64,000 bases of DNA from Roseiarcus sp963730555 (GCA_963730555.1 CAVSSS010000031.1:310001-374000), one strand, 5' to 3'. Shown: positions 44,904 to 54,670, numbered from the stretch's first letter. Numbers and translations: made by a program. The notes: a model not told the origin generated them from the letters alone.

Positions 44904-45371
44904 TTAAAGCGACCGGGCGAGCCGCAGCGCCCCGCGCGGCCCTTTAATGACCAGGTCTCCGTTTACCAGATCCCACTCTGGATTGCCGAGCAGCGCGGAC
45001 AGGAAGCTCAGTTCGAGCTGCATAACGTCCTTGGCGCATTGCTTTTTTGTCAGCGCATAGGGCCCGGTGGCGAGATGCTGGTCCTTGACCGGATACATCG
45101 TCGCCGACCACGAATTGCAGCCTGTGAAGCCTGAGCCGCGCAGCGTCCCATCGATCTTCAGGCTGATGTCCAATCCAGAGGGCACGGGCTTGCCGTTGAG
45201 CTCCCGAAGCGACCAGGTTTGGTCGAGGGGAAAATTCTTCTGCAGCGGCGGCAGCGGCTTCGGCGGCTGGTTATCTTCCTCGGTTTGCGGACCCTTTGAG
45301 GCGGCGTAAGCGGTAGTGGCGAAGCACAAGGCTACGGCGACGGCAGCCACGACCGAGATTGATTTCAGCAT
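44904..45371 (-). CDS. META domain secreted protein
   Basis: A 155-aa exported protein. The signal peptide is MLKSISVVAAVAVALCFATTAYAAS with cleavage after AYA. A Pro-rich linker (DNQPPKPLPPLQ) leads to one META/HslJ domain: WSLRELNGKPVPSG, SLKIDGTLRGSGFTGCNSWSATM, and LELSFLSALLGNPEW. The domain is a small beta barrel found in HslJ and some protease inhibitors. The ATG at 45371 fits the signal peptide; codons upstream are charged and not part of the protein. It converges on the ABC transporter. Confidence 0.82.
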   Translation of the reverse strand: MLKSISVVAAVAVALCFATTAYAASKGPQTEEDNQPPKPLPPLQKNFPLDQTWSLRELNGKPVPSGLDISLKIDGTLRGSGFTGCNSWSATMYPVKDQHLATGPYALTKKQCAKDVMQLELSFLSALLGNPEWDLVNGDLVIKGPRGALRLARSL

Positions 45372-45622
45372 GTGCGTTGGACCTCGATATCCGGAGGCGA
45401 CGGCCCCTCTGTGGACGAATTGCCCGGCGCTTCGTCGTGCCCGGGCCTGCTCCCTTTGATCGCGGAGCTTGCATTTTTTGTGGCAAAGATCACCTGTCCG
45501 GCCTTGAATTTGAAGCCCTCCGAACAAAAATTGTTTCGCGTGAGGTCTAGGGCCTTACAGCGGCAGGCGCAGCCAATGTCTGGGGCGCAGCCGTCATATC
45601 GCTCAACACAGAGGATGTGATC

Positions 45623-46102
45623 ATGTTGAATTACGATCTTTCACCGTTCTATCGTTCCACCGTCGGCTTCGATCGTCTCTTTTCGATGCTCGACAGGGTC
45701 GCCGGAGGCGAGCAGAACGCCCCAACCTACCCACCCTACAACATCGAGCGCACTGGAGAGAACGCCTACCGGATTACGCTAGCGGTAGCCGGCTTCGGCG
45801 AGAACGAGCTGTCCGTCGAGACCCGCGAGAATACGTTGACGGTGCGCGGATCCAAGGAAACCGTGCAGAAGGACGAGAAGCGCGACCTGCTTTACCAGGG
45901 CATCGCCGCCCGCGCCTTCGAGCGCCGCTTCCAGCTTGCCGACCACGTCGTGGTGACGGGCGCCGCCAGCGAGAACGGTCTCTTGCACATTGATCTGGTG
46001 CGAGAGGTTCCGGAGGCTCAGAAGCCGCGCAGCATTGCGATCAACAAGGGCGGCGCCAAGACCATCGAAGCGGTCAAGACGCCTACCGCTCAGGCGGCGT
46101 AA
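45623..46102 (+). CDS. Hsp20/alpha-crystallin small heat shock protein
   Basis: ATP-independent holdase of about 159 aa, close to the IbpA group. N-terminal SPFYRSTVGFDRLFSMLDRV is typical; the alpha-crystallin domain runs from YPPYNIERTGENAYRITLAVAGF to GLLHIDLVREVPE with the IAARAFERRFQLADHV loop. A C-terminal I-x-I type anchor is present in weak form (RSIAI). The ATG at 45623 follows GAGGA; a GTG 6 bases earlier also starts the frame. In rhizobia such genes often carry a ROSE thermometer; the 90-base leader here is G/C-rich but no clear ROSE fold was seen. Confidence 0.93.
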   Translation: MLNYDLSPFYRSTVGFDRLFSMLDRVAGGEQNAPTYPPYNIERTGENAYRITLAVAGFGENELSVETRENTLTVRGSKETVQKDEKRDLLYQGIAARAFERRFQLADHVVVTGAASENGLLHIDLVREVPEAQKPRSIAINKGGAKTIEAVKTPTAQAA

Positions 46103-46450
46103 ATCGAGCCGTCCTAGCGTCGAGAGGTCAGGGCGCCCCAGTTAGGGCGTCCCCAGACCGCTGACAAACCCCTGGCCTCGGCCAGGGGTTTTTGATTCAG
46201 TCGTATTGCTTGATCGCGCCGTTACACTTTTAGATATCCGAGCACGGGTCAGCGCAACCAAATCGGTCCGGACGGGAAGGTCATTCAACAGCCAAAGACG
46301 GCCTGAGCGGCGCGAGCGCGGCGCGAGCGCCGTCGGCCGACGCGGCTCGCGATTGGCGGCGATCGGCCGTTTGCAAGGCCGCCTCTTCGCGTCGGCGCTG
46401 GTTTATGCGATAGTTTGGCGAGCGATTTGAGCTGCGCAAGGAGGAAATCC
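46103..46450. other. intergenic stretch after the hsp20 gene
   Basis: Contains the terminator listed at 46167-46193. The remaining 250 bases have no supported frame. A good ribosome site (AAGGAGGAAATCC) at the right edge serves the next gene. Confidence 0.4.
46167..46193 (+). terminator. Rho-independent terminator after hsp20
   Basis: A stem AACCCCTGGC/GCCAGGGGTT of 10 bp with a 4-base loop (CTCG) is followed by TTT and then GATT. Position 65 bases after the hsp20 stop, strong stem and a T run make it the best terminator in the window. Confidence 0.85.
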
Positions 46451-46927
46451 ATGATTCGGTCGAGTTTGGTCAAAAGCGCCTGTATGGCGATCGCGCTCTC
46501 AGGTTTTAGTCCGCCACAGGCTGGCGCGATCGAAATGCAGGGGTCCAACCCAGCGCCGATGTTGAACGACGGGATGATCTCGAAAGCGTATATCGCGCAT
46601 CGCGGCGTGACCGCTGTGGGACCGCGCGGAGGCGTCTACCATCGCGGCGGAACCGTCCGCGGCTATCGCGGCGGCTATGGCTACCGCGGCGGCGTTTATC
46701 GCGGCGGCTATGGCTACCACGGTGGCGTCTACCGCGGTGGGTATGGCGGTTGGGCCCGGCCCGGCTGGTATCGCTGGGGACCGGGCGGCGCGATTGCAGC
46801 GGGCGCAGCGATCGGCGTGCTGGCCGCGGGTGCCGCCGTCGCCTACGCCGGCCAGCCGCCGGCGCCGGGTCTGTGCTGGTATTACACCGATCCGGGCTAC
46901 CGCGCCGGCTTCTGGGACGCCTGCTAG
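46451..46927 (+). CDS. secreted Gly/Tyr-rich repeat protein
   Basis: A 158-aa exported protein with a clear ribosome site (AAGGAGG) before ATG 46451. A signal peptide (VKSACMAIALSGFSPPQAGA) is followed by repeats of the type YRGGYG, GVYRGGYG and GVYHRGG, about eight in all. A hydrophobic region (GGAIAAGAAIGVLAAGAAVAYAG) comes next, then a C-terminal WYYTDPGYRAGFWDAC motif. The tail with two Cys and aromatic residues recalls small cell-surface proteins that I know from Rhizobiales as hypothetical. The middle hydrophobic stretch could anchor it in a membrane. Function unknown. Confidence 0.78.
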   Translation: MIRSSLVKSACMAIALSGFSPPQAGAIEMQGSNPAPMLNDGMISKAYIAHRGVTAVGPRGGVYHRGGTVRGYRGGYGYRGGVYRGGYGYHGGVYRGGYGGWARPGWYRWGPGGAIAAGAAIGVLAAGAAVAYAGQPPAPGLCWYYTDPGYRAGFWDAC

Positions 46928-46952
46928 CCGCGAAAGCAATTGGGGTCGAAGA

Positions 46953-46974
46953 GGGCGGCCGAGATCGGCCGCCC
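46953..46974 (+). terminator. hairpin after the Gly/Tyr-rich gene
   Basis: A perfect 10-bp inverted repeat (GGGCGGCCGA and TCGGCCGCCC) around a two-base loop lies 26 bases after the stop. No T run follows, so it is a likely but not certain terminator. Confidence 0.5.
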
Positions 46975-47163
46975 TAAGATTCGGGGCTCCCCTCCTTCAC
47001 CCGATCTTTGAGTTCGGCGAAGCACAGTTTCGCGCCCGCACGCCGTAGCGTTTCATTCAATCCCGAGAGCGTCGGCTGCGGCAGGCTCCGGTCTTGCCAA
47101 ACGCCGCTGATTGCCGACAAGCTTCCGCCCGATCCCCCCTCGCGGGTGCGACTGAGCAAGCCC

Positions 47164-48336
47164 ATGATCCCGAACGTGCCCCGGCCCTTCGACTTCCATC
47201 TCGGCGAAAGCGCCGCGATGATCCGCGACAGCGCCCGCACCTTCGCCGAACGGGAGATCGCGCCGCGCGCCGCGCAGATCGACCGCGACAACGCGTTTCC
47301 GCGCGACCTCTGGCCGAAGATGGGAGAACTCGGCCTGCACGGGATCACCGCCCCGGAGGAGTACGGTGGGCTTGGCCTCGGCTACCTCGAGCATTGCGTT
47401 GCGATGGAGGAAGTGTCGCGCGCCTCAGGATCGGTCGGGCTGTCATACGGGGCGCATTCCAACCTCTGCGTCAACCAGATTGTGCGCAACGGCAATGACG
47501 AGCAGAAGGCGCGCTATCTGCCAAAGCTCATCTCAGGCGAGCACGTCGGCGCGCTCGCGATGTCGGAGCCGAACGCAGGCTCCGACGTCGTCTCGATGAC
47601 CACCCGCGCGGCGCGCAACGGCGACCGCTTCGTGCTCAATGGCTCGAAAATGTGGATCACCAACGGTCCGCTCGCTGAGACCTTTGTCGTCTACGCCAAG
47701 ACCGATCCCGCCGCCGGCGCGCGCGGCATCACCGCCTTCCTTGTCGAGCGCGGCATGAAGGGCTTCTCGCAAGGGACGAAGCTCGACAAACTCGGCATGC
47801 GCGGCTCCGATACGGCCGAGCTCATATTCGCCGACTGCGAAGTTCCGGCCGAGAACGTGCTGGGCAAGATCGGCAAGGGCGTCAATGTTCTGATGAGCGG
47901 CCTCGACTACGAGCGCGTGGTGTTGGCCGCCGGTCCGCTCGGCCTCATGCAGGCCGCGCTCGACGTCGTCCTTCCTTATGTCCACGAACGCAAGCAGTTC
48001 GGCCAAGCGATTGGCACCTTCCAGTTGGTGCAGGGCAAGCTCGCCGACATGTACGTGACGATGAATGCGGCGAAGGCTTACGTGTACGCCGTCGCCAAGG
48101 CCTGCGACCGCAATCAGACGACGCGGGAGGATGCGGCGGGCGCGATCCTCTACGCCGCCGAGCGCGCGACCCAGGCCGCGCTTGACGCGATCCAGATCCT
48201 AGGCGGAAACGGCTACACCAACGACTATCCACTCGGGCGGCTCTTGCGCGACGCCAAGCTCTACGAGATCGGCGCCGGCACGAGCGAGATCAGGCGCGTG
48301 CTTATCGGGCGCGAGCTGTTCGAAAAGAGCGCGTGA
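47164..48336 (+). CDS. isovaleryl-CoA dehydrogenase
   Basis: FAD flavoprotein of the acyl-CoA dehydrogenase family that oxidises isovaleryl-CoA in leucine breakdown. From ATG 47164 it is 390 aa, the usual length. Motifs: LGLHGITAPEEYGGLGLGYLEHCVAMEEVSRASGSVGLSYGAHSNL in the N-terminal domain (strongly IVD-like), AMSEPNAGSDVVSMTTRA at the flavin, LDYERVVLAAGPLGLMQAALDVVLPYVHERKQFGQ with the catalytic Glu of the long-chain/IVD subgroup (DYERVV), and QILGGNGYTNDYPLGRLLRDAKLYEIGAGTSEI. No carboxylase or HMG-CoA lyase genes are adjacent. An upstream extension in the frame is low complexity. Confidence 0.9.
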   Translation: MIPNVPRPFDFHLGESAAMIRDSARTFAEREIAPRAAQIDRDNAFPRDLWPKMGELGLHGITAPEEYGGLGLGYLEHCVAMEEVSRASGSVGLSYGAHSNLCVNQIVRNGNDEQKARYLPKLISGEHVGALAMSEPNAGSDVVSMTTRAARNGDRFVLNGSKMWITNGPLAETFVVYAKTDPAAGARGITAFLVERGMKGFSQGTKLDKLGMRGSDTAELIFADCEVPAENVLGKIGKGVNVLMSGLDYERVVLAAGPLGLMQAALDVVLPYVHERKQFGQAIGTFQLVQGKLADMYVTMNAAKAYVYAVAKACDRNQTTREDAAGAILYAAERATQAALDAIQILGGNGYTNDYPLGRLLRDAKLYEIGAGTSEIRRVLIGRELFEKSA

Positions 48337-48405
48337 GCTTGAGGGCTGCGAAGCCAGCCGCCCGACCCGTCACACGGCTCGCACTCACTCGACTACACGG
48401 CAGTC

Positions 48406-51318
48406 CTACCGTCCGGATGAGAGCGCATCGGCCAGCACGCGTACCGAATGCACCGCGACCCGTCCAGAGAGATCAGCGATCTGATGGCGGCACGAAGTCC
48501 CGTCGGCGACGATTAGCTCATCCGGCTTGGCGTTGCGCACGGCAGGCAGGAGATCGGTCTCCGCCATGGCGCGCGACACGTCCTGCGTCTCGGACTGATA
48601 GCCGAACGCGCCGGCCATGCCGCAACAGGACGAAGTGATCGGCGCGACGGCGAGATCAGGCGTCTGGCGCAAAGCCGCCAGAGTTGCATCGAACGCGCCG
48701 AAGCTTTTCTGATGGCAGTGGCCGTGGACATGCGCCTTCGTCGGCGTGGGCCGAAGCTTGAGCGAAATCTTTTCGCGCGCCATCCACTCCCCGACGGTGA
48801 CCGCTCGGCTCGCGAGCGCTCTCGCTTCGCTTCCCGGCAGTAGCGACATGAACTCGTCGCGCAAGGTCATGAGGCAAGAGGGCTCGAGGCCGACGACGAG
48901 CGTATCGCCCGCGAGCGCGGCCAATGTCCGGCGGGCTTCCGCGCGCGCCTTCTCAATGAGGCCGGCCGCAAGATAGGTTCGCCCGCAACAGAGCGGGCGG
49001 CCGTCGTGGCGCGGCGTCAACGGCCTTCGTCCAGCCGCCGCGATGACGCGCAGCGCAGCCCTTAAGTTTTCAGGCTCGAAATAGCGGTTGAACGTGTCGG
49101 CGAAGAGCATGACGTTGCCCATACTGCTCCCCTGCTTGGCATAAGGTCGGGCCTCTTCGTCACGGAAGGGATCGGCCCGCCAGGCTGGCAGATCGCGCTG
49201 CTCCGCAAAGCCCAAGTGTCGATCGAAGACACGGCGCAGCCAGGGGACTTTGTTCCGAACATTGGCCACGTCCGGGAAGATCGCGGCGAGCGGCGCGTAG
49301 CGAGGCAGTTCGGCGACGATCCGTTCGCGCAGGCCGATCCCGTGCTTGGCGGCGCGCGCCGCCGTCGCCTCGATCTTCATTTTCGCCATGTCGACGCCAG
49401 TCGGACACTCGCGCCTGCAGGCTTTGCATGAAACGCAAAGCTTCAGCGCCTCCGCGACGTCGCTCGAGGCCAACCCTTCTTGGTCGAGCTGGCCGGTGAG
49501 GGCGAGCCGAATCGTATTGGCGCGGCCGCGAACAAGATGCTGTTCGTCGCGCGTTGCGCGATAACTCGGACACATCGCGCCGGCGTCAAACTTACGGCAA
49601 TGGCCGTTGTTGTTGCACATCTCGACGGCGCCCATGAGGCCGCTGAGCGGCCCCGGATAGTCCGACCAGTCGAGCTGCGGCGAAAACCCCTCGATGGGAC
49701 GATAGCCGGGCCCATAGCGGAACAGCGACCGGTCGTCGAAGCGCGGCGCGCGGACGATCCGGCCGGGATTGAGCAGGCCCTTGGGGTCGAACGCGTCCTT
49801 CACCGCCTCGAACGCGCGGGCGATGCGCGCCCCGAACATCGGCTCGTTGAATTCGCTCCGGGCGATCCCGTCGCCGTGCTCGCCGCTGTGCGAGCCCTTG
49901 TATTGGCGGACAAGGTCGAAACATTCCTCGGCGATGGAGCGCATCCGTGTGACGTCCGCCGGATCCTTCATGTTGAGGACCGGGCGCACATGCAGGCAGC
50001 CGACCGACGCATGGGCATACCAGGTCCCGCGTACGTCGTGGCGCTCGAAGACCGCGTTCAGTCGCTCGGTATAGTCTGCCAAGTCCTCGAGGGGCACGGC
50101 GGCATCCTCGATGAACGAGATCGGTTTGCCGTCGCCTTTCATCGACATCATGATGTTGAGGCCCGCCTCGCGCACTTCGGCGATCTCAGCCTGGAAGCCC
50201 GGCGCGGTGGCGCGGACCACGCTGTGCGGAAAGCCGAGATCGCCCATGAGGCTCTCAAGCCGTGCGAGCTGCGCAAACAGCGGCTGATCCTCCGGCCCAT
50301 GGAATTCGACGATCAAGAGGCTCTCAGGCTCGCCGATCACCATGCGGTCAATCGTGTTGCGGAAGATCGGGATGCTGCGGCCGAGATCGATCATCGTGCG
50401 ATCGACGAGCTCGACCGCTTCGGGGTCGAGCGCGACAATATGACGCGTCGCCTCCATCGCGGCACGGAACGAAGGAAACTGGCAGACGCCCAACACTTTA
50501 CGTGGCTTGATGGGATGGAGAATGAGCTCGATCGCCGCCGAGAAGGCGAGTGTTCCTTCTGAGCCCACCAAGAGCCTCGCCGGATTGTCCCGGCCCACGG
50601 CGGCCGCCGCCGGCGTCAGCGCATCGATGTTGTACCCGCCGACCCGGCGCAGCAATTTCGGAAATCTGGCGGCAATCTCTGTCGCCAGGTCCTGTCCGAG
50701 CGTCTGCAGGTAGGTCATCAACTCGCCGATGGCCTCTGGCGTCGTCGCGCCCTGTCCAGGCCAATCGGGACCGAAGCGGAAACGCGCGCCGTCGGCCAGA
50801 ATCGCATCGATGGCCGCGACATTGTCGGCCATCAGGCCATAGCGGATCGACTTGCTGCCGCAGGAATTGTTGGCCGCCATGCCGCCGATGGTGCAGCGCG
50901 CGTGCGTCGAGGGATCGACAGGAAAGAACAGGCCATGCGGCTTCAGGGCGGCGTTGAGATGGCCGAGCACTATCCCCGGCTCAACCACTGCGCGTCGGCG
51001 ATCGGGGTCGATCTCAAGCACGTTGCGGAGATATTTCGAGCAGTCGAGAACCAAGGCTTGGTTGACCGTCTGGCCGCATTGACTGGTGCCGCCGCCGCGC
51101 GGCAGGACCGGAACGCCGCTCTCGCGCGCGATCGCCATCGCGGCCGTGACATCCTCGATCGTGCGCGGCACGAGAACGCCGACCGGCTCGATCTGATAAA
51201 TGGAGGCGTCGGTCGCGTAGCGACCGCAATCGGCGCGCGAGAACAGCACGTCACCCCTCGTCTCGCGCCTTAGTCTGGTCGCAAGCTGTTCTCGCAGAGC
51301 CGACTCATAGTTCCGCAT
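48406..51318 (-). CDS. fused FAD-linked oxidase / Fe-S oxidoreductase (GlcD-GlcF-like, YdiJ class)
   Basis: A 970-aa cytoplasmic flavoprotein that probably oxidises a 2-hydroxy acid such as lactate, glycolate or 2-hydroxyglutarate. The N-terminal FAD domain has PVLPRGGGTSQCGQTVN and GGMAANNSCGSKSIRYG. The middle holds the substrate domain and HLRVRP-like metal/active-site residues (ASVGCLHVRPVLNMKD; SGEHGDGIARSE). The C-terminal part has [4Fe-4S] cysteines (CNNNGHCRKF, CVSCKACRRECPTGVDM) and CCG domains (RPLCCGRTYLAAG, SSCCGMAGAFGYQ). The start is MRNYESAL at 51318; a longer start at 51354 is possible. It is convergent with the isovaleryl-CoA dehydrogenase. Confidence 0.85.
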   Translation of the reverse strand: MRNYESALREQLATRLRRETRGDVLFSRADCGRYATDASIYQIEPVGVLVPRTIEDVTAAMAIARESGVPVLPRGGGTSQCGQTVNQALVLDCSKYLRNVLEIDPDRRRAVVEPGIVLGHLNAALKPHGLFFPVDPSTHARCTIGGMAANNSCGSKSIRYGLMADNVAAIDAILADGARFRFGPDWPGQGATTPEAIGELMTYLQTLGQDLATEIAARFPKLLRRVGGYNIDALTPAAAAVGRDNPARLLVGSEGTLAFSAAIELILHPIKPRKVLGVCQFPSFRAAMEATRHIVALDPEAVELVDRTMIDLGRSIPIFRNTIDRMVIGEPESLLIVEFHGPEDQPLFAQLARLESLMGDLGFPHSVVRATAPGFQAEIAEVREAGLNIMMSMKGDGKPISFIEDAAVPLEDLADYTERLNAVFERHDVRGTWYAHASVGCLHVRPVLNMKDPADVTRMRSIAEECFDLVRQYKGSHSGEHGDGIARSEFNEPMFGARIARAFEAVKDAFDPKGLLNPGRIVRAPRFDDRSLFRYGPGYRPIEGFSPQLDWSDYPGPLSGLMGAVEMCNNNGHCRKFDAGAMCPSYRATRDEQHLVRGRANTIRLALTGQLDQEGLASSDVAEALKLCVSCKACRRECPTGVDMAKMKIEATAARAAKHGIGLRERIVAELPRYAPLAAIFPDVANVRNKVPWLRRVFDRHLGFAEQRDLPAWRADPFRDEEARPYAKQGSSMGNVMLFADTFNRYFEPENLRAALRVIAAAGRRPLTPRHDGRPLCCGRTYLAAGLIEKARAEARRTLAALAGDTLVVGLEPSCLMTLRDEFMSLLPGSEARALASRAVTVGEWMAREKISLKLRPTPTKAHVHGHCHQKSFGAFDATLAALRQTPDLAVAPITSSCCGMAGAFGYQSETQDVSRAMAETDLLPAVRNAKPDELIVADGTSCRHQIADLSGRVAVHSVRVLADALSSGR

Positions 51319-51484
51319 GGCTCTCAACCGTCCGATCTGCCGAGCCAAGGCCACTCTGCTGCTCTCACCTAGGACTTAGGTTTGGCGTCTATCTTAACGC
51401 GTTTTCAAGGCCTCTCGTCCTTCGACTGCCAAACTTCGCGGCCGGTCAACTGAAAGTGTCTTCACCCAGACATGAACGCGCATC

Positions 51485-52294
51485 TCAAAAATTTCTCCAC
51501 ACGGCAACCGCGACCCCATGCTCTGTGTTGGTCCTGACCGTCCAGACGGTCGAGAAGACGCCGGCCTGCAGCGACCATTTGTCGTTGAGCGCATAGACCA
51601 CGCTCGCCTCCACCACCGACTGGCGCCAGGCCGGGAATGTCGCGTCCTTCGTCGACATGGACACCGTGGTGAACTCCTGGAACATCAGCATGATCTTAGG
51701 CGTGAACTTGAACCCGACCGTCAGGTCTCCGTGCCATTCGTCGGGCGGACCTTCGGTGCGGAGGCGATAGGCCACCTCCGCGTCGAGGAAGCCGGGAACC
51801 CCGATAAAGGTAAAGTTGTGGCCGGCGTTTAGGCGTGCCTCCCCGGCCCAGCCTGTGTTCCCTTCTTGAGCGGGCGCCTTCGAATCATGGGCGCCCGGGA
51901 TGAACACGGTCGCCTCGCCCGAGAAGATCCAGTCGCCCGTCGACCAGAGCTTCTGCCTTAAACCCAAGCCTGAATAGTCGAGGCCGTTATAGGTGCTCGG
52001 CGTGGGCTCGCCGATCGAATAATGTTCGAAGGCCGTCTCGCCATAAGCCGCTAGCGAGTTGGTCAGGCCATATTGGACATAGGTCTGGGCGTCGAAGCGG
52101 CTTTGGTTGGCGGGCGGATTGCCGCCCCATGGCGGACCAAAGCCGGTCCAGCCGTACAAGGTCTGAATGAGCTGGCCGGTTCCCTGCGGCAAAGTCCAGG
52201 CGCCGCCAAATGCATTCGTCGACGCGCCGACGATGAACGCAAGCGCGCCTGTGGCCGCCCACCAACGGTTCGGGCCAGCGCGGGCCAAGACCAT
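51485..52294 (-). CDS. putative outer-membrane beta-barrel protein
   Basis: From ATG 52294 a 269-aa exported protein. A signal peptide (GALAFIVGASTNAFGGA) is followed by alternating strands rich in aromatic residues: SRFDAQTYVQYGLTNSLAAYGETAFEHY, GLGLRQKLWSTGDWIFSGEATVFI, GDLTVGFKFTPKIMLMFQEFTTVSM. It ends in Phe (VAVAVWRNF), as porin-like proteins do for BamA recognition. Such proteins often sit next to transport genes; here the neighbours are unrelated. Ligand unknown. Confidence 0.72.
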   Translation of the reverse strand: MVLARAGPNRWWAATGALAFIVGASTNAFGGAWTLPQGTGQLIQTLYGWTGFGPPWGGNPPANQSRFDAQTYVQYGLTNSLAAYGETAFEHYSIGEPTPSTYNGLDYSGLGLRQKLWSTGDWIFSGEATVFIPGAHDSKAPAQEGNTGWAGEARLNAGHNFTFIGVPGFLDAEVAYRLRTEGPPDEWHGDLTVGFKFTPKIMLMFQEFTTVSMSTKDATFPAWRQSVVEASVVYALNDKWSLQAGVFSTVWTVRTNTEHGVAVAVWRNF

Positions 52295-52565
52295 GCCCCC
52301 AACGCGAGCTACGCGGTCGTGCAAGGACAAGCGACGACCGCCAAATAAAAGTGCCAAATTGTCCGGGCGGTCAAGCGTAAATTAGAGGGCTTAGTGCAAA
52401 AAACGTAATACACGCAACAGGTTGCGCGTGATCTCGACATCCAGACAACTCAGCTGTGGGCCCCGCGACTAACCTGTCTAGGGAGATCCGGTCCGGCTCG
52501 ATTGAACCGGCGGTTAGGGCTCCCTCCCTGCTCGCGCCTGAGCGCTCCTTCTGATAGAAAGCGCC

Positions 52566-53288
52566 GTGTTGAATTCGCGCCTTGCCCCGCGCGCGTCGTT
52601 GCTTGCCCCTCATGATGCGCCGCCCGTCGAGTGGGTCGTCACACCCGGCCTGACGCAATATGCCGATGCGCTCGTGGAGATGGAGACGCGCGCGGAGGCG
52701 ATCGCGCGCGGAGGCGCGCCCGAACGTGTCTGGCTCATCGAGCACCCGCCGCTCTACACCGCAGGCACGAGCGCGAAGGAGAGCGACCTCATCGAGGCGC
52801 GCTTCCCCGTCCATCGCGCCGGCCGCGGCGGCCAATTTACCTATCACGGTCCCGGACAGCGGGTCGCTTACGTCATGCTCGATCTCAAACGCCGCTGGCC
52901 CGACGTGCGCGCCTATGTGGCCTCGCTCGAACGCTGGCTGATCGAGACCTTGAAGACATTCGACGTCGTCGGCGAGACACGCGAGAACCGGGTTGGCGTG
53001 TGGGTCGCGCGACCCGACAAGCCAGCGTCCCCGCTGGGCGAGACGGCCGAGGACAAGATCGCCGCCATTGGCGTGCGCGTGCGGCGGTGGGCGACGCTGC
53101 ACGGCGTCGCGCTCAACGTCGATCCCGACCTTACGCATTTTTCAGGCATCGCGCCGTGCGGGATCCGCGAGGCGCATTACGGCGTCACCAGCCTCGCCGA
53201 CCTCGGGCGCTCCGCCTCCATGGGGCAAGCGGACGTGGCGCTCCGCGCTGCGTTTGAAACAATGTTCGGCCCCACCCGATCCAGGTAG
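52566..53288 (+). CDS. lipB: octanoyltransferase LipB
   Basis: Transfers the octanoyl group from acyl carrier protein to lipoyl domains, the first step of lipoate synthesis. The 240-aa length is standard. Motifs: RGGQFTYHGPGQRVAYVMLDL near residue 90, the catalytic Lys in EDKIAAIGVRVRRWATLHGVALNVDPDL, and the catalytic Cys in IAPCGIREAHYGVTSLADLG. The gene begins with GTG at 52566 (gtgttgaattcg), and an upstream frame is absent, so start is uncertain by a few codons. No lipA is adjacent. Confidence 0.93.
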   Translation: MLNSRLAPRASLLAPHDAPPVEWVVTPGLTQYADALVEMETRAEAIARGGAPERVWLIEHPPLYTAGTSAKESDLIEARFPVHRAGRGGQFTYHGPGQRVAYVMLDLKRRWPDVRAYVASLERWLIETLKTFDVVGETRENRVGVWVARPDKPASPLGETAEDKIAAIGVRVRRWATLHGVALNVDPDLTHFSGIAPCGIREAHYGVTSLADLGRSASMGQADVALRAAFETMFGPTRSR

Positions 53289-53341
53289 CCAGAGCTGCGC
53301 CTCCGGTTGCCCGATTAACTGGCCGAAACTATAGGCCTGAC

Positions 53342-54670
53342 ATGGGTCTTTCAATTGGGCTTCCGGAGAGAAGCCGGCGAGCGTTCTGGGCGCGCCTCTA
53401 TGCGCGGCGGCGTCTGTTGAGCGACCTCGCGGCGCCGTTCGCGCCCATCCATTACGCGCTGATCGGCGAGAGCCTCGGCTACCGTCCCAACGCCTTCTTC
53501 GATCCCCACACCTTTCGCGCCCGTGCGAGCATCGCGAAGAACGCGAACCGAGGCTTGCTCGAGGCCTATCTTGCCCGCTCCGAACCCGATGCGCCCTCCC
53601 CTTCCGCCGAGTTCGACCATGGCTGGTACGCGTCGCAGAATCCTGACTGGGCGCAGAGCCATCCCCATCCGTTCCTGCACTTTCTCGAGCGCGGATTGCG
53701 CGCCGGAAGGCGTCCTCGAGCGGATATCGATGTTGAATTCGTCCGCGACATCACTCGAGGGGTAAAGCCTCGCTCACTCGAGGAGGCGGCCTTCCGAGTT
53801 TTCGATCGCACGCTCCGCGGGGACGAGATGGGGCCGCCGCTCAGTCGGCAGGAATTGCGGGCGCGCCAGGACCGTCTCTATGCCGATGGGCGGTTGCGCA
53901 TCGAACGGGAAGCAGCACGTCCAGAGCGCAACGTCCTTGTCTTCGTCCAGTGCGGGAAAGGTTTCGACGCAGCGTACCTTGAGGAGCCGCGCAGCTATGA
54001 CGTTCTCCTCAACTACTATCATGAGGCAAGCGTCCATCCCAAAGCCGATATCGCCGTTCTCCAGGCGGGAACCAAAACGACCTCCATTCGGCGCCTCATG
54101 GAGCTCCGCCCGGATCTCATCCTGCGCTATCAGGCGGTCTTGTTTCTCGATGACGACGTCGAAATCGATGCTCTGGGCATCGAAACATTTTTTGGCGCAA
54201 TGGCGGCCGAAAAACTCGATCTTGCACAGCCGGCCCTCACCGCGGACTCGGCCACCGCCTATCCGTTTCTGAAAAGACCATCCGCCCGCCCCGGCGTGAT
54301 GAGGCTGTCTTCGGTTGAGATCATGGCGCCGGCGCTGACGCGTCGGGCGCTCGAATGCGCGAGCTGGGCATTCGCGGAATTGGTCAGCGGCTGGGGCAGC
54401 GACCTGCTTCTTGGACCGGCGGTGCGCTCGGCCTTCGGGCCGAAAAGCGTTGGGGCCATCGGCTCGGTCGCCGTCCGTCACGCGGCGCCAGTCGATCTCA
54501 GCGCTGGCGCCTTTTACGCCTTTCTGCGTCGCTACGGAATTGATCCGGGGCACGAGGCCAATAGGATCGCGGTCGACTTCGGCGTCGAACGCTTTTTGCG
54601 GCGGCTCGGGCGAGGCGAAGAGGGAGAAAATTGCCGAGCGCCGCGGCCCGGCCAGCCTTCATCCGCTTGA
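53342..54670 (+). CDS. glycosyltransferase-like protein (DUF707-related)
   Basis: A 442-aa protein. The N-terminal 170 residues contain short motifs seen in GT accessory domains (FDHGWYASQNPDWAQSHPHPFLHFLERG). The core from about residue 200 reads NVLVFVQCGKGFDAAYLEEPRSYDVLLNYYHE, then LMELRPDLILRYQAVLFLDDDVEIDALGIETFF, which is DUF707-like with a metal-binding Asp triplet. Late motifs (GWGSDLLLGPAVRSAFGPKSVGAI) fit a GT-A fold. It may elongate capsule or O-antigen, but no glycan cluster adjoins directly. A CHASE2 cyclase gene starts 51 bases downstream on the same strand. Confidence 0.7.
   Translation: MGLSIGLPERSRRAFWARLYARRRLLSDLAAPFAPIHYALIGESLGYRPNAFFDPHTFRARASIAKNANRGLLEAYLARSEPDAPSPSAEFDHGWYASQNPDWAQSHPHPFLHFLERGLRAGRRPRADIDVEFVRDITRGVKPRSLEEAAFRVFDRTLRGDEMGPPLSRQELRARQDRLYADGRLRIEREAARPERNVLVFVQCGKGFDAAYLEEPRSYDVLLNYYHEASVHPKADIAVLQAGTKTTSIRRLMELRPDLILRYQAVLFLDDDVEIDALGIETFFGAMAAEKLDLAQPALTADSATAYPFLKRPSARPGVMRLSSVEIMAPALTRRALECASWAFAELVSGWGSDLLLGPAVRSAFGPKSVGAIGSVAVRHAAPVDLSAGAFYAFLRRYGIDPGHEANRIAVDFGVERFLRRLGRGEEGENCRAPRPGQPSSA

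Noticed and set aside
45528..45622. ROSE RNA thermometer before hsp20
   Set aside because: The leader is of suitable length but the conserved UYGCU-type segment facing the ribosome site was not seen.
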